From assembly GCA_964459465.1 (NCBI GenBank), contig CAYWLR010000003.1, positions 62,001 through 126,000 on the forward strand: a DNA stretch of 64,000 nt. The letters run 5' to 3'. The stretch comes from CALAMC01 sp964459465. GTDB lineage: Bacteria; Zixibacteria; MSB-5A5; GN15; PGXB01. Within the stretch, counting starts at the first letter, position 1; the number at the start of each line of letters is the position of its first letter. The translations under genes and the position numbers were made by a program. The notes below the pieces were generated by a model. That model searched no databases, was not told where the DNA came from, and was given only the letters and a program-made list of their open reading frames with translations. Positions 8,679 to 18,600 of this stretch are shown here, one piece after another.

Positions 8679-9140
8679 ATGGAAAATCTCAAGTCAGTTC
8701 TGGCAGAGCACCCGTTTTTAAGTGGGATGAATGAAGCCCAGCTGGAGCTTCTGGTTGGATGTGCCTCCAATGTAGTCTTCAAAGCCGGTGAATTCATCTT
8801 TCGCGAGGGCGAACCCGCGGAAAAATTTTACGTTATCCGACACGGCAAGGTTCTTATCGAAACCCATATTCCGCAGAAGGGCGCGATCATCATTCGCTCC
8901 CGGGAAGCCGGAGAAATATTGGGTTGGAGTTGGCTGGTGCCGCCATACCGCTGGCATTTCGACGCCCGCGCGGTCGAACTGACCCGCGCTATCGCCTTCG
9001 ACGGCAAATGCCTGCGCGGAAAGTGCGAAAATGACCATGATCTCGGCTATGAAGTAATGAAACGCTTTGCCCTTATTATTGCCGAGCGGCTCGAAGCAAC
9101 CCGTTTACAACTTATGGATATATATGGCAAAAACAGCTAA
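8679..9140 (+). CDS. Stand-alone cyclic-nucleotide-binding-domain protein
   Basis: This 153-residue protein consists almost entirely of one cyclic-nucleotide-binding (cNMP) fold: LSGMNEAQLELLVGCAS opens the helical lid, followed by EFIFREGEPAEKFYVIRHGKV, the family's beta-roll signature. The phosphate-binding cassette is poorly conserved (REAGEILGWSWLVPPYRW), as in many hydrogenase-linked CNBD proteins. No helix-turn-helix follows; the chain ends in two short helices. The start ATG at 8679 has CGGAG upstream; a longer frame running back into hydB is rejected. It overlaps the start of hydG by 17 nt, so it is co-translated with the hydrogenase. It may be a structural or allosteric partner of the enzyme rather than a transcription factor. 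Confidence 0.85.
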   Translation: MENLKSVLAEHPFLSGMNEAQLELLVGCASNVVFKAGEFIFREGEPAEKFYVIRHGKVLIETHIPQKGAIIIRSREAGEILGWSWLVPPYRWHFDARAVELTRAIAFDGKCLRGKCENDHDLGYEVMKRFALIIAERLEATRLQLMDIYGKNS

Positions 9141-9981
9141 ACTAACGGCAATCGCGGACTATGCCGACCCCATGCTGTCGTACCCGTTCCGAATAAACCG
9201 GGTGAGCAAAGACACCATGGACACGTTTTCCATGGAACTGACTCCGCTCAACGGCAAATTCCACTTTTTGCCCGGTCAGTTCAACATGCTTTACGTGTAC
9301 GGTGTCGGTGAAGTCCCGATTTCCATCAGCGGCGATCCCGCGAAAACCGACCGACTGGTGCACACCACTCGCGAAGTCGGAACGGTCACCCGCGCTATGC
9401 GCCGCCTTAAGGCGGGTGATACTATCGGCGTACGCGGCCCTTATGGCACTCACTGGCCGATAGAAAAACACGAAGATAATGACATCGTTCTGATCACCGG
9501 CGGTATCGGTCTGGCTCCCCTGCGACCGGTGATATATCATGTCTTGGCCAACCGGGCCAAGTACGGCAAATTCGTTTTGCTCTACGGAGCCCGAACCCCC
9601 GAGGACATTCTCTATGCCAAAGACCTGGAAAAACTGCGCGGCCGGTTCGACCTTGATATCCTGATCACCGTTGACCGGGCCACCGGTTCCTGGCAGGGCA
9701 ACGTCGGCGTCGTCACCCAGCTTATCAGCCGGGCTCCCTTCGACCCGCAAAATTGCACGGTCATGATATGCGGCCCGGAAATCATGATGCGCTTCACCAT
9801 CATGGAATTGCAGAAGCGCGGCGTGACGGACGAAAACATGTATGTCTCCATGGAGCGTAATATGAAATGCGGCATCGGTCTGTGTGGTCATTGCCAGCTG
9901 GGCGGACATTTCGTCTGCAAGGACGGCCCGGTCTATCGCTTCGATAAGATACGGGACATCTTCACCAAGAGGGAGATGTAG
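9124..9981 (+). CDS. hydG: NiFe hydrogenase gamma subunit (FAD/NAD(P)H-binding), HydG-like
   Basis: The 285-residue flavoprotein couples the hydrogenase to NAD(P)(H). An N-terminal FAD-binding ferredoxin-reductase barrel (FLPGQFNMLYVYGVGE, RGPYGTHWP) precedes an NAD-binding Rossmann domain (LITGGIGLAPLRPV, LLYGARTPEDILY, CGPEIMMRF). Near residues 246-264 is a [2Fe-2S] cysteine set (KCGIGLCGHCQLGGHFVC). This is the dihydroorotate-dehydrogenase-electron-transfer type layout seen in group 3b gamma subunits. The ATG at 9124 lies 17 nt inside the CNBD gene; upstream codons in frame do not match the family. The next gene, hydD, starts 2 nt after the stop. Confidence 0.93.
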   Translation: MAKTAKLTAIADYADPMLSYPFRINRVSKDTMDTFSMELTPLNGKFHFLPGQFNMLYVYGVGEVPISISGDPAKTDRLVHTTREVGTVTRAMRRLKAGDTIGVRGPYGTHWPIEKHEDNDIVLITGGIGLAPLRPVIYHVLANRAKYGKFVLLYGARTPEDILYAKDLEKLRGRFDLDILITVDRATGSWQGNVGVVTQLISRAPFDPQNCTVMICGPEIMMRFTIMELQKRGVTDENMYVSMERNMKCGIGLCGHCQLGGHFVCKDGPVYRFDKIRDIFTKREM

Positions 9982-9983
9982 CC

Positions 9984-10763
9984 ATGGCCAAATCCAATAA
10001 ACCGACTCTGGCCGTCTGGAAATTCGCGTCGTGCGACGGCTGTCAGCTGTCTTTGCTGGACTGCGAAGAGGAACTTCTGGCCGTGGCCGGAGCCGTCCAG
10101 ATAGCCAATTTCCCGGAAGCCTCCCGCGCGGTCTTGAAGGGTCCGTACGATGTTTCGCTCGTGGAAGGTTCGATTACGACTCCGCACGATGCCGAACGCA
10201 TTCATAAAATTCGCCGCCAGTCCGGAATTCTGATTACTATCGGAGCCTGCGCCACGGCCGGGGGCATCCAGGCCCTGCGCAATTTCGCCAACGTCAAAGA
10301 CTATATCAATATCGTTTACCCCTCGCCGCAGTACATCGAAACCCTCGGCAAATCGACCCCTATCGCCGACCACGTTTTCGTCGATTTCGAACTGCGCGGC
10401 TGCCCCATAAACAAGTACCAATTACTGGAAGTCATTAACGCCCTGCTCAATAACCGCAAACCGAATACGCCGGCGTACAGCGTTTGTATGGAATGTAAAC
10501 GCAAGGGCAACGTGTGTGTCATGGTGGCGCACGGCACACCCTGCCTGGGGCCGGTGACTCACGCCGGGTGCAACGCCTTGTGTCCGTCCTACGACCGCGG
10601 CTGTTTCGGCTGCTTCGGCCCCAAGGAAGTCCCCAACACTGCGGCTTTGGGCGAGTGGTTCAAACAGACGGGCATGGCCGGCGACGATATCGTCCGGCTG
10701 TTCCGGGGATTCAACGCCTATGCCGAACCATTCCGTAAGGAGAGCGAAGCCCATGAAAAATAA
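9984..10763 (+). CDS. hydD: NiFe hydrogenase small (delta) subunit, HydD-like
   Basis: The 259-residue small subunit carries the electron relay next to the NiFe site. The proximal cluster motif is SCDGCQLS (C17, C20), followed by VEGSITTPHD, TIGACATAGGIQ and GCPINKYQL, all typical of small subunits. The C-terminal half has CMECKRKGNVC, CLGPVTHAGCNALCPSYDRGC and GCFGPKEVPN, which ligate additional [4Fe-4S] clusters. There is no Tat signal peptide, so the enzyme is cytoplasmic. It overlaps hydA by 11 nt. Confidence 0.95.
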   Translation: MAKSNKPTLAVWKFASCDGCQLSLLDCEEELLAVAGAVQIANFPEASRAVLKGPYDVSLVEGSITTPHDAERIHKIRRQSGILITIGACATAGGIQALRNFANVKDYINIVYPSPQYIETLGKSTPIADHVFVDFELRGCPINKYQLLEVINALLNNRKPNTPAYSVCMECKRKGNVCVMVAHGTPCLGPVTHAGCNALCPSYDRGCFGCFGPKEVPNTAALGEWFKQTGMAGDDIVRLFRGFNAYAEPFRKESEAHEK

Positions 10764-12042
10764 AACCATCAAAGTCGATTATCTGGCGAGGGTTGAAGGT
10801 GAAGGCGGGCTCTATGTCAAGGTTAAAAACGGCGTTGTTAACGAAGTCAAATTCAACATTTTCGAGCCGCCCCGCTTTTACGAAGCCTTTTTGCAGGGTC
10901 GCCGGTTCACCGAAGCCCCCGACATCACCGCCCGTATCTGCGGCATCTGCCCCGTGGCCTACCAGATGAGCTCCGTGCACGCCATGGAGCAAATTTGCGG
11001 CGTCAATGTTGACGGACAACTGCGCGAACTGCGCCGTTTGCTGTACTGCGGGGAATGGATCGAATCGCACGTTCTGCATATATTCATGCTCCACGCGCCC
11101 GATTTTCTGGGCTATGAAGACGCCATACTCATGGCCAAGGATCACCCCAAAGTGGTCGATCTGGCCCTGAAACTGAAAAAAATCGGCAACGACATCATGA
11201 TCATTCTGGGCGGCCGGGAAATCCACCCGATTAACGTCCGGGTCGGCGGGTTCTACAAGGTCCCGACCAAAAAAGACCTGACTCCCCTGCTGGAACCGCT
11301 TAAATGGGCGCTGGATGCATCGGTGGAGGCAGTCAAACTGGTCTCGAAACTGCCGTTTCCCGATTTGGAACGGGATTACGAATTTATCTCGCTGAAACAC
11401 CCCGATGAGTACCCCCTGTGCGAGGGCACGATCGCTTCGAGCAAAGGTTTCGACGTCGAAATCAAAGACTATCTCAAACACGTCGAGGAAGTGCATGTCG
11501 AACACTCGACCTCACTTCAGGGCAAAGTCATTGCTCGCGATGATTATCTTACCGGACCGATGGCGCGGTATTTTCACAATTATGCGCGACTGCCCAAAAT
11601 CGCCCGCGACGCCGCCAAAGAGGCCGGGCTGGGCAAGGTTGTCAACAATCCCTTCAAAAGCATCATTGTCCGGGCGGTGGAAACGGTTTTTGCCTGCCAC
11701 GAGGCGATCCGCATAATAAAGAATTATGAGCCGCCGGATAAGCCTTTTATCGAAGTTGCGCCGAAGGCCGGAACCGGTCACGGGGCCAGCGAAGCGCCGC
11801 GCGGGTTGCTCTATCATCGCTATGAAATCGACGATCAGGGAATTATAAAGAAAGCCCGCATCATGCCGCCGACGTCCCAAAACCAGAAGGCCGTCGAAAA
11901 GGACCTGAAGCAGTTCGTCGAACAGAATATCGACATGCCCGACGACAAACTGACCTGGCATTGCGAGCAGACGGTGCGCAATTATGACCCCTGCATTTCC
12001 TGTTCATGTCATTTCCTGAAACTTAAAATAGATCGGGAATGA
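10753..12042 (+). CDS. hydA: NiFe hydrogenase large (alpha) subunit, HydA-like
   Basis: This is the catalytic subunit, 429 residues. The N-terminal nickel motif is RICGIC (C63, C66); the C-terminal motif is DPCISCSCH (C414, C417, H420). The four cysteines bind Ni-Fe(CN)2CO. After H420 a nine-residue tail remains that should be removed by the maturation endopeptidase encoded next. The second motif has an extra cysteine (C419) between C417 and H420. The start at ATG 10753 lies inside the end of hydD, with GGAG upstream. Together with hydBGD the enzyme is expected to oxidise or produce H2 with NAD(P) as partner; some group 3b enzymes also reduce polysulfide. Confidence 0.96.
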   Translation: MKNKTIKVDYLARVEGEGGLYVKVKNGVVNEVKFNIFEPPRFYEAFLQGRRFTEAPDITARICGICPVAYQMSSVHAMEQICGVNVDGQLRELRRLLYCGEWIESHVLHIFMLHAPDFLGYEDAILMAKDHPKVVDLALKLKKIGNDIMIILGGREIHPINVRVGGFYKVPTKKDLTPLLEPLKWALDASVEAVKLVSKLPFPDLERDYEFISLKHPDEYPLCEGTIASSKGFDVEIKDYLKHVEEVHVEHSTSLQGKVIARDDYLTGPMARYFHNYARLPKIARDAAKEAGLGKVVNNPFKSIIVRAVETVFACHEAIRIIKNYEPPDKPFIEVAPKAGTGHGASEAPRGLLYHRYEIDDQGIIKKARIMPPTSQNQKAVEKDLKQFVEQNIDMPDDKLTWHCEQTVRNYDPCISCSCHFLKLKIDRE

Positions 12043-12542
12043 ATGACATGACCCCGGCGCCAATTGTGGTAATCGGGCAGGGTAACGATTATCGCGGCGA
12101 CGACGGCGCCGGCCCGGAAGTGATTCGAAAACTGAAAGAAGGCGATATCGGCATCGATGACAGGGTAACATTCATCGCCGGACCAATCGATATCGCCGAT
12201 ATTATAGACCGATGGCAAAACACGGCCTTGACAATTTTTGTCGATGCCGTGTTTTCAAAAGGAACGCCCGGCCAGATTCATATTTTCCACCCGCTGGTTT
12301 CACCTTTGCCGGAAGAATGGACAGCACCCGTTTCCACGCACGATGCCCCGCCGTTCACTCAAGCCCTGGAATTGGGCCGAACCCTCAAACGTCTTCCTCG
12401 CGAGTTGATCGTGTATGGCATAGAAGGACAGGATTATACTCATAAAACCGAATTGACGCCGACGGTGAATCGGGCGGTTATGCGAGTGGTCGATTTGATT
12501 TCCGAAAAAATCATAATGTTTCTCTCTGAAACACATAATTGA
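12039..12542 (+). CDS. NiFe hydrogenase maturation endopeptidase (HyaD/HybD family)
   Basis: The family cleaves the C-terminal peptide of the large subunit after nickel insertion. The 167-residue protein has GQGNDYRGDDGAG near the N-terminus, the family signature containing a nickel-sensing acidic residue; FVDAVFSKG supplies the second conserved Asp and THDAPP the His region. The start overlaps the hydA stop (ATGA, 12039-12042), so it is coupled to its substrate. It ends the hydrogenase operon; 88 bp with no clear terminator separate it from the next gene. Confidence 0.93.
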   Translation: MNDMTPAPIVVIGQGNDYRGDDGAGPEVIRKLKEGDIGIDDRVTFIAGPIDIADIIDRWQNTALTIFVDAVFSKGTPGQIHIFHPLVSPLPEEWTAPVSTHDAPPFTQALELGRTLKRLPRELIVYGIEGQDYTHKTELTPTVNRAVMRVVDLISEKIIMFLSETHN

Positions 12543-12630
12543 TTTTTATCATCCTAACGTTAACTATTAAAAAGATTTAAGCCGTTTTCTATGTCTTAAG
12601 TTAGCCTTTGTTCTGCCGATATTATCAAAA

Positions 12631-15600
12631 ATGGCTAAAAATATTCTTTATTGGGCTATATGTATGTTTGTGGGGCTATCTTTGGCCCCTACGGCCATGG
12701 CCACGACATACTATGTTTCCCCGACCGGCGATGACGGCAAAAACGGTTTGACCGAAGCCAACGCCTGGGCGACTATCGACAATGGCGACCAACACGCCTG
12801 GATCAACCCCGGCGATACTATCAAGGTCATGGCCGGGACCTATATTCTTTCCGATATAATTCAACTGCAAAGAAACGGTACCGCCGCGTCGCCGATCGTG
12901 TATTGCAATTGGGGCGGAACCGTCGTCATAGACAACAACAATCGAGCCACCGCCGTTTTTGAAATGTCCGGCAATCATACCGTCGTAACCGGAGTCGCGG
13001 TCACAAAAACGGGTGACAACGGCGTTACCATTCAGGGCGATTCCTGTGTTGTATCCAATTGCCGCATATTTAACATCGGCAAATACGGTATTAGAATCGT
13101 GAGCAACGGCAATCTGATCCAGAAAAATGTAATCTACAATACTGGTAACGATGGCATTCTCGCCGAAGCTACGGCGTCATATTCAAAAATCTACGGCAAT
13201 ACTATTTATGGCAGTCTTGGTGACGGCATGGAATTAAAAAGCAACACCCAGCGCGCTTTCAATAACATTTGTGTCGGCAGCGCCGGGTATGGCATTCGCG
13301 GAGTCCCAACCCTCAAATGCGGCTTTAATGATTTATGGAACAATACCCTCGGCAATTACCTTAGTCTGACCGATTCCGCCGGAGGGATGTCGGTCAACCC
13401 GCTGTTTGACAATGCCGCCGCCGGAGATTTCACACTTCAGGCGAGTTCACCCGTAATAGACAAGGGCCTTGACCTGGGCTATCCCTTCGTCGGCGATGCC
13501 CCCGAGATGGGCGCCGAAGAATATATCCCCACGACCGGAAGAAATTATTTCGCCTCCCCGACGGGCGACGACGATAACGACGGTTTAAGTCCCATTTCAC
13601 CCTGGGCTTCCATCGCCAACGGCGACACGAAAGGCATCCTTAACCCCGGCGATACCGTCAATGTTATGGCCGGCACCTTTTCGGTCACGTCAACGATCAC
13701 GCTCTCAAGGTCGGGCACTGCCGCCATGCCGATTGTCTATCAGCCGCATGATGATGCCGCGCCCATCGTCGATATGAACGGCACGGCGCAGGATATCGTG
13801 CATATCGATGGGGACCATACAATATTCCGCGGCCTTACCTTGACCGACGGCGGTAACCATGCCCTGCAACTCAACGGCGACTCCTGCTTCATTACCGAAT
13901 GCACTATATATAATTTCAGTCTTCAGGGAGTGGATATCTACGGCAGTTACAATCTGATTCAAAAAAATCTAATTTATGACGCCGGGCAATCGGGCATCGT
14001 CAATCGCGTCAGCGCCGAGTCGAATTACTTTTATGGTAATACCGTGTTCAATTGTGGCCTTCATGGAGTCTGGATTGATGCCTCGGTGACGACTTGCCGG
14101 GTTTTTAATAATATCCTCGCCGTCAATACTACCGGCATTGTCGGAAGCGCCGGAAATATATGTGGATTTAACGATATCTGGAATGGCCTTAACGCTGATT
14201 TTTTCGGCGGGGTTTCCGATTCGGCCGGAGGTTTATCCATCAATCCGCTTTTTGTCGATTGGCCTAATGATGATTTCAGACTTCAGCCGACTTCTCCGGT
14301 CATCGACAAGGGTCTGGATCTGGGTTACGACTTCCATGGTCTGGCCCCCGATATAGGATACTATGAAACCGGCAACCACCTTCCCGTGCTGAATCATATC
14401 GGGGGACAGAACACCATCGAAAATACCAATCTCTATTTCGGAATTACGGCCACCGATGTCGAATCGATACCGGTCTTGACCACATCACCTCTTCCGGCTG
14501 GCGCCCTGTTCACCGACAATGGCGACGGTACCGGAGCCTTTGATTGGACCCCAACCTATATGCAGGCCGGGCTGTATGATATAATATTTTACGCCACCGA
14601 CGACGTTCTGGCCCTTGACAGCGAGGTTGTCACGATTACCGTGGTTGAAGCCGGTAATCAACTGCCGGTACTGATAATACCCTTTGAAGCCTCCGTTAAT
14701 GAAAATGAAAATGTTTCCTTTGGAATTTCTGCCACCGACGCAGAATCTACTCCGGTCCTGACTGCCTCAACCCTTCCCGACGGCGCCTCATTTACCGACA
14801 ATGGCGACGGTACCGGTGATTTCAGCTGGATTCCGAACTTCTTGCAGGCGGGGGTGTACGAAATTATATTTTATGCCACCGATGATTCCAGCGCCGTCGA
14901 TTCAGGGATAACTACGGTTACGGTCAATGAAGTCGGCAATCAGCTCCCTGTTCTGGCGGCCATTGGAAATAAATCAACCACCGAAAATAGCAATTTGAAT
15001 TTTACCGTTAGTGCCTCCGACATCGAATCCATCCCGGTCCTGTCTACATCGGCTCTACCTTCCGAGGCCGCCTTTATCGACAACGGCGATGGTACCGGGT
15101 CGTTCGATTGGACGCCGTTGTATCCCGCTTCCGGCGATTATGATGTTACTTTTTACGCCACCGATGACTCGGCAGCGGTTGACAGCGAAATAATCACCAT
15201 TACAGTCAATCCGGCCACCCTCGTTTCACTGCAGGTTGCACCGGACTCGGCGTTAATCACCGCCGATTCGACTCTTCAGTTCAGCGTCGTCGGACTCGAC
15301 GCCGGCGGTTTTGAGGCCGCTCCGGGAACCATCACCTGGGGTCTCACCGAGCCTCTGGGCGATATCGATGCCACCGGATTTTTCGACCCGACCACGGTTG
15401 GCACGGCACGGGTATATGCCCTTTCCGATCTGGGTCCGACCGATACGACCGACTATCTTGAAATAACGCCGGGTCTGTTGAACTCTCTGGTTATATCCCC
15501 GGATATGACGGATACGGCCCCCGGTGATACCGTGCAATTTGAAGCAACCGGCTTCGACACCGATGGCAACGCCGCCGCCGTCGGCAATCTCACCTGGAAA

Positions 15601-18600
15601 GTGCTCGGCCGCATGGGGACAATCGACAACGGCGGGCAATTCGTAGCCACCAAACCGGGTTCGGGCGAGATCGTCGTTTTAAGCGATATAAACAATGTCA
15701 CCGATACCAGCGGCTCGATTGATGTCGAAGCCCTGATGGTGTACAACATCCCTATGGGTAACATGGATATACGCCCGGGACAGCAGGATGCCCCGGTTCT
15801 GGTTTTCAGAGTCGAAAACTATTTCGATGAGGCCAAAACCCTGACCGATATTACCGTCCGCGATAATTGCTCCGGCGCGGGCACAGCCGAACAGTTACGG
15901 GCCAACATCGAACTTATATCATTATATATGGATATCGATAATGATTCCCTGCTGGGCGTTTCCGACAGCCTGATGGCTACGGCGCCATTCGTCGGCGACG
16001 CCAACCTCATTGATTTTAACGACTGTGCGATACAACCGGACTCCGGAATTACCCTTATTGTGGCAATCGACGCTTCTTTGTCGGCGCGCGACGGAGACAC
16101 GCTGGATGTCTATTTCACGACGGCGACCGATATCACTGTCATCGATGCCACCGTTCCGCTGGGGCCGGCGACGGTCAACTCGTTCGGTCATGGCATAATC
16201 AACGGCATGATCGTCGGGCAAATACAAATAATATCCGATGGTCTTGAAAACGCCGATGCGGGCACATTCGCCGCCAGCGTTATGACCTTCGACCTGCCGC
16301 GCAACGGCTATCAAACCGACACTCTCAAATCGCTTAATATATATAATGTGGGGACGGCCACCGTCGATGACATTGAATCGCTTGTGCTGTATAAAGATAA
16401 CGGGAATAATGTGTTTACCGATGCCGCCGATGAAACCCGGCTGGGAAATCTCGTTTTCACCGGCGATCGCTGGTCGATAAGTGGCCTTAATGTGGCCTTG
16501 ACCGAACCTGCCAATCGCTTTTATATCGGAGCCGATATCGCCGATTACCCCATTAACGGGGCCACCATCGCCTTGGCCACACCGGTCGACGGCGTTCAAA
16601 TGGCCTCGGCCAATGACGGTCCACTTGATGCTGCAACCATTCCACTGGATACGGTTACCATAGTTTCGTCTGAAAATATAAGTTGTACCGTCATCCCGAT
16701 AACGCCGAGGATTATCACTCCCGGCACATCGACCGGGCCGATTACGGCGTTGAAAATGGTCAATGGGTATTCCGCCACGGCGTATCTGGATAGTTTGGTC
16801 TTTGCACTGATTGCGTCCGACCCTGATGGAGCCACACAGAATGAACTCGACAGTCAGATTGATAGCGTTCAGCTTTACCTGACCTCGGATAATGTCATTG
16901 TTATTGACGCCAATGATTCACTTCTGGCGTCGTCGCTCGTAAGCGGCGGAACCGGTACGTTCATACTGGATAATCTGCCCGTTTCCGGATTCGGCGGTGA
17001 AGTGCGGCTGGTTATGGTCGTCTGGCTGAATCTTTACCATGCCAAAAACGGCAATACGCTTAATCTGGCCGTTACAAGTGATGCCGATATTTATTTTAAT
17101 GCCCCGCTGTCAATTGACGGCGAATTTCCATTGACCAATCCCGGTAGTTTTATAATCGAAACTTTCCCGTCCGAGGCCGTGGAAGTTTTTGACATCGATG
17201 CCGGCGCCTATTACGGCGGTCAGAGCAATCGGCCGATATTCAATTTTTCTTTGCCGTCCGATGGCTATGACGGCGATTTGCTGTCGAGCCTTACTTTGCG
17301 CAACCTGGGGACTTTAAAAGATGCCGGAGGAATTCTGACTCTTAAATTATGGGCCGACACGGACGGGAATATGTCTCTGGAAACCGGCGACTATATCGGA
17401 CAAATGATATACGCCAACAGCGCCTGGTCACTGACCGGCGTTAGTTTCCCGATTCCCCCCGGAGGCGCCCGGTTTGTTGTCACGGCCAATATCGCCAACC
17501 GTTCTTTCGATGCCGGCACGGTTTTACTGTCGATTCCGGTGGGTGGCGCGGTGTACACCTCCGGAACCGATGGCCCGGATAACGCCGCCGTAGTCGATAC
17601 TCATGCGCACCTGGTTTTCCCGTCAAACCGCATCACGGCCATTTCGATACCGGCCGCCACGACGACGGTAATGCCCGGAAGCGAAACCAATAATCTCATG
17701 ACGTTTGCACTTTATAACGGGTACCTCGATAAAGCCAAAACCCTGACGGCGGTAAGCTTGAACAATATTTCAAAAACAAAATCCAGCCCAGCTTTTGCCG
17801 ACCACGAACTGGGACAAATATCGCTTTATTATGACAAAGACGGGAGCCGAACGCTGGGCGATGACTCTTTAATCGCAACCGGCAATTTTTCCTCGGGACG
17901 CCTTCAGTTGACCGGCCTTGATATCATCTTGCCTGCCGAAGTGCTGACCTACTTTTTCATCACCGCCGATATTCCTCTTGATGTCATCGATTCCGACAGC
18001 CTGGCGGTCCAGATTACCGGGCCCTCCGACTTCGGTTTCAGCGATGTGGTCAACCTCAATGGCGAATTGCCGCTGACCACCGGGGGTTACCTGGTCATCG
18101 ATGGTTCCATTGCGGCCCAGTATGAATTGCTCCCGGTGACGCCCCGGACGTTGAGTCCCTCGGATACTTCGGTGGTTCTGATAGCCTTTAAACCTGCCAC
18201 CAATGGAGATCGGTCCGATACCCTGGAGTCTCTGACCATACAAAATTCGGAAACCGCTGCCGATGGCGATCTGGAAACAGTGGAACTCTGGCTCGATGAC
18301 AATGATGACGATAAATGGCAGGATACGGATCAGTTGCTCGGCACTTTCAGTTACTTTGGCGGCGTATGGAATTTGGACAATATTGACCTTGAAATTTTAA
18401 ATGAGCCGGCGGCAATGTTTGTAATCGCCGATATCGCCGCCGATGCGACTCCGGGAGCATCTTTCCGGGGCAGAATTCCTATCAACGGTTTTGAATACAA
18501 TTCGGGTAACGATGGCCCCCGTGACGTGAATATCATAATCGGGGCCTCATTTACAATATCGACTTCGGCCCTCCGAGTTTCCTGTAGTCCGCTGGAGTCG

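Noticed and set aside
14371..15216. Regular 282-bp repeats considered as a CRISPR or satellite
   Set aside because: They are in-frame coding repeats of an Ig-like domain with diverged sequence.
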